A stretch of DNA of 64,000 nt, taken from the NCBI GenBank assembly GCA_013398955.1, contig VWPU01014795.1:124001-188000 (forward strand). The letters run 5' to 3'. The first letter of the stretch is position 1, and every line of letters begins with the position of its first letter. Positions 10,395 through 23,300 of this stretch are shown here, piece by piece. The notes under the pieces were generated by a model. The model did no database searches and was not told where the DNA came from. It saw only the letters and a program-made list of their open reading frames with translations. Made by a program: the position numbers and the translations under genes. The DNA comes from Callaeas wilsoni (lineage: Eukaryota; Chordata; Aves; Passeriformes; Callaeidae).

Positions 10395-13300
10395 TCCCTG
10401 TCCTGTGCCCCTCCATTAAAGCAAATTGCTCTTTACTTACTCACCAGCACCCACCTGAGGGTTGCAGGCAGTGAATTGTCCCCTGAGGCTGAAGAACAGA
10501 GGGGGACCATGGAGGTCCATGAGGACGAACACCTCAGCATGGCCTTCAGAGGGACAGACGGCACCAGCACGGAGCTGTGGCTCTGGAAGGTGGAGTGTAG
10601 AGAGACAGACACCACCAGCCAATATCTAAAATGGGATTTTTAAGTGAGTGGCCCAGTTTTAGTCATCCCTGAAGGCCATAAACAGCTCAGGCAGTGTCAT
10701 GAGGAGTCTACCATGAGATACCTGTTGCTAAGAATGCTGCTGTCACTCATGGCACTTCCGGTGACCTCCAAGGAAAACAGAATTCTTGGCTTCCTGACAC
10801 CCTTTACCTTCTTAAAATGAACTGAGAACTCAAAGTTGGCGCCACTGGAGTTTCTCTCAGCCTTTTATATTTGGGTCAGATTGCTACTGAGCAGGGGAAT
10901 TTCTGTTGTAGGGGGCAGAGGCTGAGGCAGCAGCACAAGTGTCCGCTCTGTCTCCAGCTCAGTTTATCCATGTGTCTTTTCCTCATGGACACACTGCAAA
11001 AAAGTGCAAAAGTCATCTCCTTCCCTGTCTCTGTGATGCTGCAGTAAGTGAACTGACCTGGAGCAACACAGCCTGTTAAAATACGTTTCTGGAACTAAAC
11101 TGAGTTTCTTGGATTAAAAATGCAAACCCATCAAAATCACTGCAAATTCCTTCTTATTTGGTTTAGTGGTGGACACTCCCCGAAGTCTTCCTGGGGAAAG
11201 TCAAAAACCATGTGTGTCTTGTAATTAGATCTAAATGATTATGAAATTTTGGGAAATTGGTGTTTATGACACCTGCTGAGGTGAACTTCCTCCTCCTGCT
11301 GAGAGACGACAACGCAGGAAAAAGACCAAGCCTAACTTGTCTGACCTCCCTCTGACCTATGACAAAATCACTCAAGACAATTTAACTTGAAAAAGTGATG
11401 GGCTCCCAGTTGTTTGTTGAACTGAAAAAAATCCCTTTCACTTCCAAGTACTAATTTTCATTATTTTGCATCTTCCTTCGGGGGAAAATCCAGAGTTATT
11501 TTGAAACCACAGGTGATATGACCCATTAAAGCTGGGATTTAAGCATTGGTTTTATGCAGCAGATGGATAAACTATCAGTCACTCGCCTGTAGGTGGAAAA
11601 ATCTTTGCTTAAGCCATTAACACTCCCCAGTGTAATACTACCTGTGTTCAGCAAAGGGAAATCTGTTTTCTTACTGTGATTTGATATTGGGAAATAACAG
11701 GAGGAGATAAGCTTTATAACAGCCCTGGAAACGTGTCTGTGGTAAGAAATGAGCCACGCAGCAAAACCATCTTTGGCGTGAGCCTGGCTCTTCCACAAAG
11801 GGCAAGACAGCCCTGGCACAGGCTGCAGACAGAAGGGACAAAAGAAGAAGAGCATTCTGCCTCGTCCTGCGGGCTCCCAACATCCCTCCTGCCATGTGGA
11901 GGGATGCCCCAATTAACGCAGTGGCAGCGGTAATGGAATTTCGGCTGCAGCTCTTGCGGAGCACCCGCAGGTACTCTCCGGTATCACTGCAAAGAGTTCT
12001 GCTCCACTGCACAAATGCTGTCCTTAGCTGCTCCCGCTCATTTCCGCACACTCCAAGTGTCCAGATCCAAGAGGGGGATGGCTTCCAAGGCGAGGAAGCA
12101 CAGATGTTGGGAAATCCAGGAAGAAGGCTCATCTAGAGTATTTAAATATGTAGCTGCTTAAGTGCACGGCTTCTCCATGGAAACTTGTGCCTCTGACAGG
12201 CCCCATCCAACAGTCACTGGAGGCAGTGGAAAGGTGTCCCTGGAGTCAGGTGAGGTTAAGCTGCACTTGCAGAATCTGGTGTTTATGCTCCTTTGAAATG
12301 CAGATACTTAAAAAGCCATTGCCTGTCCATCCATCACAGGGCACTTGACTTCCCCATTTCCCCCGAGTTACTGGTTTTCCATGATACAAACACGTGCCTG
12401 TTTCAATGCTACTGCCTGATCTCTCTGTTCCTTGCTGGAAGGGATCTCTGTCTAGCAACTAAGGGAAGGTTGAAGGCTGTGTGTGTATGTTCAGCTTATT
12501 TTACCTTTCTTTCCTTGCGGTTCTCTCTGTGACGGTTCCTGAAGTCTCACACGTGGATGCAAAAGTTTCCATGGATGATGGTGATGGTGAATTTAGCCAA
12601 GGTTTCAATCCTTCCAACTATATGAAAGCCAGTGCAGTCCTGTCCTGGATATTTTATATGCTAAGTGGTCATTGGCTATTTTCTATCTTATTCCCAAGAA
12701 ATGTAGGGTTGCATTTTTCCTCTTCCATGCCATGGGGAGCGAAGGACACATAGTGACACCTTTATCGTCCCTTGCCTCTTGACACATCTGTAGCAAAGAC
12801 TGCAGAGGCCTGGAACAGCTTCCCAGAGCACCAGGAAGGGATTTAAAACATAATCACACCCACAGATTTAACAATCGCCTTCTTCAAAGTCAAGAGGAGC
12901 CTTTTGCAGGTCCCCACCAGTGCTGGTGAACCCAACCCATCACTGAGCGTGGTGAGTGCCTGGATGCCACAGGACTTGCAGGGTTTCACAGCTCAAGAGA
13001 TGCCAGTGCTCTGTGTGGTTAAACTCTCTCACTGCTCACCAAGCACAGGGAAGACCTGCACTGGGACTGTTGGGTACATTATTTCCTAAATGAGGGTGTA
13101 CTCTTGCATTTCCTTTCTTTCCTTTTTCTCTTTTGCTCCTTTTCAACCCTGAAGGCCGAATCCACAACAGACATGAATGAGATGTGCAGAGCCCAGACCA
13201 GTTTGTCCCAGCAGAAGATCCTTGAGAGAGATTTAGGAACTCTGCATCTCATTTATGCAAGTCCTCCAAGTTCTTGACACAAGAACATTTTCCCAGCCCT

Positions 13301-13716
13301 TTTTTGTGGAAGCCAGGTGAATCCTGCCTTCATTTTTGCATGCAATCTGTCCCCACCATCCTTTTCTCTGATGCCACAAGTAGTTTATAAGGTGGCTGTA
13401 GAGAACACCCTGACTCTCATCTCAGTGTGACTTACATGCTGTTCTCTTGGTGACTTTTCCTGAAACAGTCTACAAGCGTGAAGTCTTTTCTCTATTTCCC
13501 CACTTTCCTCTTTTCTTCCTCTGCTCCTGTTTTCAATCACGGACTGCCCAGGCAGTGTAGTGGTCAGGCTTAAAGACTTGCTAGAACTGGATTCAAGATT
13601 TATGAGAACTAGATGTAACCAGGCCTCTCCCAGAGGTTTGGGAAGAACAGCTGGAGTCTGGCACTTTCCATCATGACAGGGACTATTAAAAAACTAAGAG
13701 TTGAACTGCAAAAAGC
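10395..13716. other. Unique non-coding DNA with polypyrimidine patches
   Basis: No gene or interspersed repeat is confidently recognised. Pyrimidine-rich stretches lie near 13105-13150 and 13485-13535. A weak CR1-like phrase (GGAACAGCTTCCCAGAGCAC, ~12812-12831) is too short to call. The frame at 11671-12132 (minus) has no recognised domain. Confidence 0.5.
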
Positions 13717-13728
13717 GGGGGGGGGGGG
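13717..13728 (+). repeat. G homopolymer, 12 bases
   Basis: A run of twelve G immediately after AAAAAGC. It stands about 150 bp before a GAGGGAGG-type purine tract and the CpG cluster, so several four-G-run combinations could fold as G-quadruplexes. Homopolymer length in draft assemblies is unreliable. Confidence 0.85.
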
Positions 13729-13744
13729 AAATGTTTAGGCTTAA

Positions 13745-14145
13745 AACGCAAAACAAGCGCCTGCAGTATCCAGTCCGTCTGCACAGGGGCCAATTCTGAC
13801 AGCAAACGCCTTTCGCAGCTGCCGAGACTTGGGCTTATTTTAGAAACCACTTTAGAAACAAGAGGTTAAAAGAAGAGAGGGAGGGAGAGAGGGAGGGAGG
13901 GGATCGGAGCCCGGGAGCTGTCTGTGTGCGATCCCGGGATGCAGAGCCCGGACTGGCGGAGCGGGTCACATCCTGCGCTGTCTGGAGGCCGTTCCGGCCG
14001 GGCCACCCCACCCAGGGCTGATGTAATGGCCCGGCTGTGTTTGTGGAGATCACCAAGGCGTGCGTGTGTCCGGCCATCCCAACTGCGTCCGGCCATCCCA
14101 AGCCAAGCTCCTCCACAGGAAAGAGGGAGGGGACGTCGGCTATGC
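13745..14145. promoter_or_regulatory. CpG-rich cluster with polypurine lead-in
   Basis: By hand count there are about 25 CpG dinucleotides in ~400 bp, against a CpG-poor background on both sides. It opens with a (GAGGGAGG)-like purine tract (13870-13902) and continues with CCCGGGA, CGGAGCGGG, TTCCGGCCGGGCC and two copies of GTCCGGCCATCCCAA (first at about 14069, second at about 14087). This is compatible with a small CpG island, orphan promoter or enhancer. No TATA box or downstream gene is evident in the window, so promoter function is only a possibility. Confidence 0.35.
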
Positions 14146-17086
14146 AGGGAAATTTGAAGGCTCTGACCTCCTGCTTCCACGCTGTGTATCCTTGGCATTC
14201 CCACCCAGTCCTTACCTTCCACGCTCTCTGTCCCTCTAGGGCCATCTCAATGCACAACCTGTCCCCTGAACAAAGACTGGCAAGGGTCACCCCCAGCCCT
14301 GGCTGGGGCACTCACGGACCTTCAGCTGCTCTCACCTGGCTGCAGCCACAAGTAGGATGGGAGACCTGGAAGGGAAATGGTGTCACTGCTGGAAAACTGG
14401 GAGGAGACCGCTGGTGGTAATTCTCCCGGGCAGGGGCTTTGTGCCTTCACCGATGGAAAGGTGAGGGATGCGCCAGCACAGTCAGGCTGATGGTGGTAAT
14501 TATTCATTTTCTAACCATGTGGCTGTGTCAGACCTGAACTAGCCACTGGCTGAGGCGCCGGTGTTGATTCCGAAGGGATCCCACTCTCCTGACTCCCGTG
14601 TCCCACCTAAATACCAACAGCTCTACAGGATGACTCCAACCCAGGAGGCCAGCAAACAAGGCAAGTTGGATTTACCTGCATTTTTACCTGCCTTTGATCA
14701 AGGCTGCTCCACGCTGTTAAATAACATGTTTCTAATTCACGAGGAAAAGAAACAACCTCCCTTTACCTGCTTTGCCTGTCCTGCCCCGCAGTTTTGTCTG
14801 ACAGCCACCAACAGTGTGACACCCTCATGTGGCCAAGATGAAGGGTTCTGTGACTTCTTTTTCTCTGGGGATTCTGTCCCTCATTTCAATGGGAATTCTG
14901 ACTAGGGAAAAACCCACCTTCATACACTGGCTTTGCCTCATGCCAAATGGTGTTTCAAAGCTCTCTGTTAGTCCCAGACAGGAGCCATAAACACCCAAAA
15001 GACTTCACAGGCTGACCTTGGCATCTGTCTGGGTGTCCACACCATGGGTGGAGCATCCCTCTCTCTTGTCCTGCAGTACTAACTGAGGTCCCACACCACC
15101 TCCTTGGACCCTTTTTCCTAAAACACAGGTACCATGAAGCCCTTGAAATTCTGGGGCTCCTGTTTAAGCAAAAACAAATGACCCATAAATCACCAGCTTC
15201 TGACACCATATTAGAAAATAGGGATAGCTGCACAGAAGACACCCTCAAGCAGGGGCTGGATGGCAAAAGAAAGGGAATTCAACCTTCAAGTGCCAAATAA
15301 ATTAAAAAGACAAATAAAACTGCCACTCTAATGAGCTGCAAGACTGGCTCCCAGCTGGTTCTTCGGATGAAGCCCTGTTGCCTCGGGAAAGTCTGGTGGA
15401 TCTTTTGTGCACAAAGGCACCCATTTGACCCATCAGATGTCCAGACATGGTGGTGGCACAGGCCAGGCCTCCTCAGGGATGGCAGCACAGCTGCCTCTCA
15501 GCAGAGAACTTATTTGGGATCCACATCTGGCAACACAGCGTAGTCCAAGACTAGGCTTCTCCTAAAATTAAGCTGAACTCGTTTCAGTAGCTCTACCCAG
15601 GAAGGGTATCTCTGGTGAAGACGACTTCCTCACCTCTCCAGGTGAAACTAATAAAAATTGAAAATATCAGTTCAAAAGTTTAATTTCCATTTCCTGCCTT
15701 TGGCTGCTCCCATCATAGCAGTGCTGGCCCCAGAGACTGTGAGACTGTGACAGCATCTCCCAAAACTGGAAGAGAAAAATACACATATCCATACTTCTGA
15801 AATATACCTTTTCCTTTAAGAAATATCCCTGGTCTTGGAGATTCTGGGATATCATTTCAACACAGCTCTTCATAGGATGTAAAATAAGGCACAGGCTGGC
15901 AAACAGTGGGAACATAATTATGATGAACTTTTCCCTAAAAATGTTAGTTTCTGGGTTTGTTTTTTTTCCTTTTCTTCTTCTTTAATGTTAAAAAATCAGC
16001 ATCTTTCCTTCAATTTTTCCATTGTCTCTTAGCAACCGAACAGTTTTGATCACACACAGCTCGGGTAAGGAGATAGGAAGTGATTTGGCAAACACGGCAT
16101 TCCAGAAAGGTGACCTCCTTCTGCTCTGAGTTTTCAGTTTGGGCAAATATCTTGGGAAAAATTACAGCCAACACCAGCCCCAACCGCCCCATAAGGCTTC
16201 CACATCCCAGCAACAACGTTCCATTAGGAACCTCGTTGTATTTATTATTTCTGCTGCTCTTTGGGGCTGCCCCCTGTGTGAGATGGAGCACAAAGAGGGT
16301 CTCCTGGAGCTCATAACATCTGCAGGAGGGTGGGCACAGGTGTGTTCCTGCTCCACACTTGTTCCTGCTCCCTGTGAGACACAACAGGCGGAATTTGGCC
16401 CAACGGAATTTCGCAGGGGTGGGATGTTATCGTACCAGGACTGCAGGCTCGTAGCCCTGCCAAGACACAATAAAAAAGAGCTGTTTCATGGTGGAGGAAT
16501 ATGAGGAGCACATGTTTGGTCAAGCTGGTGGGCAACGTTGTTCCTTCACCTCCCAAGGCTGGCTGGGCTCTGGAATGCCCATAAAAACACCCCCCACTTC
16601 CTCCCCTTGCTGCGGGGGCAACAGAAAACCTTGATTTCATCCCATGCAATTAAAACAAACGGTTGCCACATGTAAATATTTGTGTTGTTACCCATCTCGC
16701 TTCATCTGTGGGGCTCCAAAAAACAAACAGCAAAACACAGCCCTGGCCATCAGAGCCGGGCCTGGGATGTGCAGCAGCCAAGCCAGCAAGGCCAGGAGGA
16801 CAAGGGGAGCCTAGGATGGGACTTTTGCTGGATTTTGGATCAACACAGCGCTCATGGAATGGTGCTGGTCCTGCCCTTGGGGGTGTCTTTGTGAGAACAT
16901 CCTTTTCTCACAGCCTTCCCATCTTCCCTGAGCGTGATGTCAAAGGGACTGTCACACTCGTCCACACGTCCACGGAAAATTCATGTTCCAGAGATGGAAA
17001 AGCCAGGTTTGGTCTCTGAAACATCCTCCCCAGTGATGTACCCAGAGCCCTGGTGCTCAGCACGTGTCTGCCACCAGCCGTGGGGA
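14146..17086. other. Unique non-coding DNA, no feature recognised
   Basis: Ordinary sequence. A short internal duplication (GTTCCTGCTCC twice at about 16343-16371) is visible. Overlapping frames around 16010-16650 on both strands lack recognisable domains. Confidence 0.5.
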
Positions 17087-17133
17087 GTGATCCCTGTGGG
17101 TCCCTTCCAGTTCAGGATATGCTGTGATTCTGT
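17087..17133 (+). mobile_element. CR1 LINE 3' tip, sense (very short)
   Basis: GTGATCCCTGTGGGTCCCTT and CCAGTTCAGGATATGCTGTG with terminal ATTCTGT match the last ~47 bp of the CR1 subfamily also seen at 5383. Short but diagnostic. Confidence 0.8.
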
Positions 17134-17862
17134 CCTCCCGTACGGGCATCCTCTCAGCCGAGGACAAATCCCTCACCCCTGATAAGCACCAAATTATTTT
17201 CATGCAGTTTGCACCCACAGCACTGAGCCCCGAGAGGGGGAGGACAGCTAAAACCAGCCCTGGTTACTCGTGCCTGTTACCTGTGTGTTTGTGCATTACC
17301 CAGGTTTGGTTCAGCTCAGCACAAATGTTACAAAATCAGGCCTTTGCCACGTTTGTGGCCAGGGTTCTGCCTTTTGGCGTTTAGGAGCGAGGTGGATAAT
17401 TGTGCAGGCTTTTTCCTTCCCTTGAGAAAAGACACAAAACCTGGATCGTTTCTGGCTTTCCTTGGTGTCTGTCCAAGCAGAAGTTAAAGCTCTCACAGCA
17501 ATTTCTAAAATCCCCTTTCAGATAACACAGCAGCCGGGTTTCAAGGTTATTCTCAAGGGTGTAATAGCAGTATTTCTTCTTTACTGCAATACCATGATCT
17601 TATGCACAGTTTCAAGAAGCTTTAGGACAACTTTAAAACTGGAAAGTGTTTTATTTAAAAAAAAAAAAAAAGAAAAAAGAAGAATCCAAACCACCCTGTT
17701 AATTCCAGTCTGCTTTCTTTGTGCTGTTTTGAATAAGTTAGAAAGCAAACTGGGAAAATTTAATTTACACCAGGGGAAAAAAAAAAAAAGAATACTGCAT
17801 TCAAGAGAAAAAGAAAATCTACACTGATACTGTTCCACTTCAACAATTATTTGTAGCGTATC

Positions 17863-17910
17863 CTATATATATGTATGGGGTATATATACACATATTTATA
17901 TATATAAATG
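17863..17910. repeat. AT-rich TA dinucleotide-like tract
   Basis: Imperfect TATATA runs broken by GTATGGGG and CACA. Degenerate microsatellite. Confidence 0.75.
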
Positions 17911-18395
17911 TTTTTCCCCTCGGGGTTTTCCTTTTAAAGATTTTTGCCTTTTCACATGTGAACTGTAAACAGACTGACAGATGGAATCCTTTTGTATAAA
18001 CTGTTTCAGATACACTATTCTTCCATGCCTATGTCAGTTGTTTACAGTATCAAAAAGCCACAGATACGCCTAAAAGTAAGGAAAGTTGGAATTTCTGCCA
18101 AACATTTGGATACCATCCATCCTCAGAGGCTGTACCCTCAGTGCACCGGGTGGTGCTGAGGAACCTCTCACTCGGAGCCATCTCCTCAAGATGTGTGTCA
18201 GCGGGAGCCTGGGGATCTTCAAAGCAAGGGCTGGGGAGGGAAGAGAGGGGCACTTTTGCAGACTGCCGGCCCCCAAATTTGCTGCTGCCAGTGTCTACAC
18301 TTGTTAATGAGCGTCTAATGGGCTGATGGCTGCTGGGCTGGTGCTGGGAACATCTGGAGCTCTCCATGTGGGTGGTGCATGGTCCCCATGGCACT

Positions 18396-18431
18396 TTTTT
18401 TTTTCTTTTTTTTTCTTTTTTTTTTTTTCTT
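18396..18431 (+). repeat. Interrupted T homopolymer (~35 bases)
   Basis: Three T runs separated by single C. On the minus strand the A tract has no AATAAA directly upstream, so I see no sign of a retroposed transcript here. Confidence 0.85.
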
Positions 18432-20195
18432 ATGTGTTTTCCCTTCTTGTTTTCGTGCCCTGAGTGCCAGACAAAGAGTCTGACCGGCATGGAGTGGTAC
18501 TCAGGGCTCTCCATGACTCTGTGTGAGTTTTTATCAGCCTAGTTTGGGCATTTAAAGTGTGAAAAAAGCCCAGAGGCTTTGAACAGTCATCCCAAGGAGT
18601 TTTCTTCCTGATTTAAGCTGTCTCAGCCAGCAAAATTCCCAGTGCTGTCCTGGGTGATCCCCAGCCCCGTGGAAAAGCCACGTAGACAAAACTTTTCTTT
18701 TCTTTGACCTCCATCTCTGGCACTTACCCTTCACCTATGTGGTCTTTAGTCATTGAAAACTTCTCCAAATCCTTTGCGCTGCTTTTTTTTGCTCCCCAAA
18801 CCATGCCACATGGAAGAAGGGAAATGGCCACACATCCCCATCACCACCAGAGCCTGGGCTGTCGGGCACCAGAGTTAAACACCCTGAAAAGTCCAGTCAT
18901 GGTCCATCGGAAAGACCACCGTGCCTTCAGGTCTGAGGGATTGGGAGACCCTGCAAAGTCCTATCAGCTTTCAGATGGAAAATCCTCTCCCAACACTACA
19001 AAGAAAGAGGCCCCATGACACAGAGAAAGGTTCTGTGAGGTTTTGAGTTTAGGGAAATTAGAGAAAGGGGCCTCTGAATAGCCCATGTACAACTTGTCCC
19101 CATAAGGCTCCCCAGGGATTGTCTCAGGGGCTGACCCCCTTCCTTCCCAGAAGATGTGGTTTGGCAAAGATTTGGGGTTTGTTCACCAGGACATTTATTC
19201 ATCCAAATTTGGAGCTCAAAAAGGTACCAGCACTAAATGCTTTGAGAAAAATCTTCAGAAAAAAACCACCAACAAACAAACCAAAGAAAACAACTTCCAA
19301 CTGGCCAACACACCCCACTCCCATGTTTGCCATCAGAAGTTGTTCTACATCAAGTCAAGCCCATAATCTCCACTGGAACAAGATCAGTCAGGAGTTTGTC
19401 TGCACAAACACCAGTGATGCTCTGACTGGAGAGTTTGGATACAGCTCTGTCCTTTTCCTGGCTGGAATGCCCAAGCTTGTGGGCACCAGCACAGACTGTC
19501 AGCTCAGCAGCTGCCCAGGCACGGCTGGATGTGGCGCTTGGTCTGCCTGGACAACCAGGAAATCTGCCCTCAGCATTTACTTCATGGGCCCATCGCCTTC
19601 TGAAAGTTACTTCTTCATGTCACCTTATCCATACAGAGTCAGGTTTCCACATTCCCAGTGGGAATAACACATTGCAATGTTGGAGATATGGTGGCAGGCA
19701 ATAGGGATGGGATCAAGAAATGCAGGGAAAATTCAGGAGCAGACCTAAGAAGTTGCTGTTTAGGCCTCTGTCCTGCAAGGAGCCAGGTCTCTCCAGGCTC
19801 CCTCTGCACCACAAATGCTTCAGTTGTGGCTCATCCTTTGCAAAGCCTGGATCTAACCTCCTTTTCCATTCAAATCCTCAGCTGGGAGTCCACATGACCT
19901 GGCTCAAAGATTGTCCTCTGTGGACTGCAAGCAGCGTGGTTGGATGCATCCTAAAGCATTCCTAGATCACTGCCGTGCCACCTTGGTGAGAGAAACTGGA
20001 CAAGGCTGACTGCAAAGAGGGGAACTCCAAGGATGGGGAAGGAGCAAAGGAAGCTCAATAAGCAGGTGGGAAAAATATATTAATGGCTCTGTGTTTTGCT
20101 GGAATGGGGAGGAGAGACATGACTGTGCCAAGAGCAAGGTGGACTCTGGAGCTGAGCAAGGAGCCTGTAGGGTTGTCCCTTAAAGCCCTGAACCC

Positions 20196-20370
20196 ACACT
20201 GGCATGGGTTACCCAGAGAAGCTGTGGCTGCCCCATCCCTGGAAGTGTCCAAGGCCAGGTTGGATGGGGCTTGGAGCAGCCTGGGATAGTGGAAGGTGTC
20301 CCTGTCCATGGCAGGGGACTTGGAATGAGATGATCTTTAAGGTCCCTTCCAGCACAAACCACCCATGACT
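20196..20370 (+). mobile_element. CR1 LINE 3' fragment, sense
   Basis: GGGTTACCCAGAGAAGCTGT, GGAAGTGTCCAAGGCCAGGT, GCAGCCTGGGATAGTGGAAG and ATCTTTAAGGTCCCTTCCAG are the standard avian CR1 3' blocks. It translates into a decayed ORF2 end, LPREAVAAPSLEVSKARLD, matching the conserved LPREVVESPSLEIFK.RLD string. The terminal ATTCTATG repeats are lost. Confidence 0.95.
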
Positions 20371-23300
20371 CACACCCTGTGTGACTGAAGTGCTCCTTTG
20401 CAATGCTCTGCAGTGTTTGAACCTTTTGCACCTGCCGTTTGCAGGTGGCCACATCAGCAGGTCCTGTCCCTCCTCCTCTGCTCGCTGCTGGTGCTGCTGT
20501 GAAGCAGAGAGCTCAGAGAGCATGGACACCTCAGCATCCTCCCAAAATACAGCTGGGATGAGAGGGAGGGATCTGGGGGAAGGATGAGGCCGTTGCAGAA
20601 ACTCCAGTTGTACAAACAACCCCTCTGGAAGTTGTAGCTCTGAGATGGAGAACACCAACATGGTGGTGTGTGAGACTTTTCCAGCTCCCCCTGCAGCGCT
20701 CAGCTCCTTGTCCAGGCCAGCACAGGCTCCTCTGGCTCCAGGGGAGTCCGGCTGCTCTCCTCTGAGCCTCCTCTGAGCCTGGAGCTGCTCTTCCTGAGGT
20801 CTGTGTAGCCATGGTGAGCTCTGTGCTCATGTAAACATTGCACAACCACGGGCCCCCGCTGTCTGAGGGCAGCAGAGGCACCACCGCGCTCCTCCTCTTT
20901 GGATTGCTCTTGCTGGGGGAGGGCAGCGCTTTGTGGAGTCATGGCAGCAACCCCCGGAGCTGCCGGTGAGCCCGCGGCACGCTCTGAATTATGCTCACAT
21001 TGCTGAGAGGATGGGTCACATTTTTGGGAATCCGCCCTGACCTCCTCTGGTGATGCTCTGGCTTCCTGAGGATGGAGACATGGAACAAATTCTTGCCCAG
21101 ACTTGAGGAACTTTACGACACTGGGTGATGAAAAAGCTCCCGAATCCTTGCAAATGGGGCCTTGCCTGGTGGACACCCCTCCTGGAAGTGGGATGGGGAC
21201 AAGGCGATGGCGTGAGCAGCACATCCTGGGGGAAATGGGGGAGAAAGCAGGAGGAGAAAGCGCTCTAGATCTCCCCCATCACTTCTGAAGGTCTGCCTCA
21301 TGGGGACAGCAGGACCATCTCCAGCACAAATCCTTGGTGTGCTCCTTGCCTCGGGGGCAACAGGGTTTGCAGGTAAGACCATAGCCTTGTCTGTGATGGG
21401 GAAAAACCTGTGGACATGTTGTTTTCTGCACAAACCCACCTCTTCCGCTTGGAGAAAGGTGCAATCCTGTTCTCTAGGTGAATTTAGGACAGACTGGCTG
21501 ATGGTCCCTGAACTGTTTTGCCACCTGCAAGTACCAAGTTATTAATTTGCACACTGGAGTGTTCTTTGGAATTTCAGATTTAGAAGTGCAGGAAGAAAAG
21601 ATCCCATGAGGGCAGCTTTAGCCCTTCCCAAGGACCTGCTGGCTGAGCTGGTGGGAAACTTCAGCTTCTCAAAAGAGGCAAAGCAACGTGGAAGCAACTC
21701 GATTTGTCCATCTCCATCCCCGGCAGCTCCTGGGAGGAGAGGGAGAGCCGCAGGAAGGGCCGGCTGGGTCGAGAGGGGCAGAGCATGGTGCTGATGGAGA
21801 AATCCTTTCCACAGGCTGGGCTCGGGCCACCCTGGGCATTCCAGACCCGGCACAGCTCTGGAGGTGGTGGCACAGAGCGAGACGCCCTGTGAGGCTCTGT
21901 TTCTGTGTGAAACAGGAGCGCGATGCACAGACCTTCCACGCCTATTGGAAACAGATTTTTCCTTGACACACAAGCGCAGAAGATTCCTCTGGAATGAGAG
22001 CCCTGACCAAAGCTGGGCGGCAGAGAAGGGTTTCCAGCTCCTTGCAGAGAGGAAGGAAATCCGCCCGTGGGACAGACGATATTGTCTTTTGTTTGACTCT
22101 GCAACGCTGATTAATGAATGCTTTTTTGATTTCACAAGAATTTCTGGGGTTTGTAAACTTTCTTCGGAGATTTTTCTGGGAAAAATGGAAACCGTGCTCA
22201 GGGTTCTCCTTCTGCAAACAAGCCACTCAACGTTTTCATTCAAATCAAAATTTTCCACGCATAGTAATGGGGATTTCTAAACCAGTGTCATAAACATGGT
22301 AGGCACTGCGTTATGATCCAGATAAAATTTCTGTTTCAGCAGCAGGAACTCAGGTCAGAGCCCTCTTCTGATGGACCTTGTGTAGTAAGAGACAAGGGCC
22401 TTACTCTGAGGACTTCAGAACAGAAAAGAAAAAGGGCAAGAGAAAAAAGAAAAAATACTAAAAATACGCTTTAACAGATGGGGCACTGAGGTGGCAAAAG
22501 ATGAAGTGATTCTTTTGACGTCAGGATCATGGGAACATTAAGCCAACAAGAGGAACTAAATCCATCCCTCTTGGAAGGCTCAGCACATATCTTTAACCAC
22601 AGACCATCCTTTCCCTCTGGTGCTACTGACTTTTGGCCGAATCCTTGCTCTTCACTCGGGGATGGCACTTGGTGCAGGATTTTTTGCTGAGGATCAGGCC
22701 CCTCATTGGAGTGGGTTTCGGCTGATTCATCCAATTCATCACCTGGCACGTGAGCATAATGCATGATGCCTCCTTTTCCCATCAATCCCTCCTGGAGAGA
22801 CCCAGAGTCCTGATGAAACTTTTGTCTGTGTCATTGAGTGTAGGCAATGCTGGCAGGCATCTTAGGCTTGGCCACTGATACAGTAATAATAATCATATTA
22901 ATGATAAAAACAACAATGCCAAAACCAGACCCGGATCTCAGGGGCTTTCCTTGGATGCCTGGGACCTGCATCCAGGACTGGACAGATCCTGCAAAGGATC
23001 AGAGCATCCATGGCAGTGCCACCCCTGCAGAGACAGAATGAGAACAAGGAGTTTATCCATCATCTGGTAGCTAGGGAAGACATTTGGGCTTGGTTTCCTC
23101 CCACCTGGCATGCTGGTGGAACACTGGCAGCACTCCTTTGACCATAATGGAAAGCATGTCCACCACATGGCCAAAATCTGGAGATTTCCACTCACTTTGC
23201 TTCCTGTGGCAGCACAAACCACAGGATGGCCAAGGGGGCTGACCCTGTTCTTTGTCCTCCTGCGTTTCTTGCAGCTGCTGGACAAGGTCAGAGGTGAAAG

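Larger units (their letters stand above)
17134..20195. other. Unique non-coding DNA with several homopolymer and AT tracts
   Basis: Contains A-rich tracts (about 17657-17685 and 17776-17790), an alternating TATA region (17863-17910), and a long T tract interrupted by C (18396-18431). No interspersed repeat or gene is recognised. Confidence 0.5.

Noticed and set aside
12812..12840. CR1-like phrase GGAACAGCTTCCCAGAGCAC
   Set aside because: Too short and isolated; no adjoining CR1 blocks.
18396..18431. T tract as a possible antisense poly(A) tail
   Set aside because: No AATAAA upstream of the A tract on the minus strand, and the run is interrupted by C; best read as low complexity. The tract at 23562-23590 was rejected for the same reason.
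21542..22258. 238-codon minus-strand open frame
   Set aside because: No recognisable domain or family. It crosses from GC-rich to AT-rich DNA and overlaps other long frames on both strands. Kept only as something to test for codon-position conservation.
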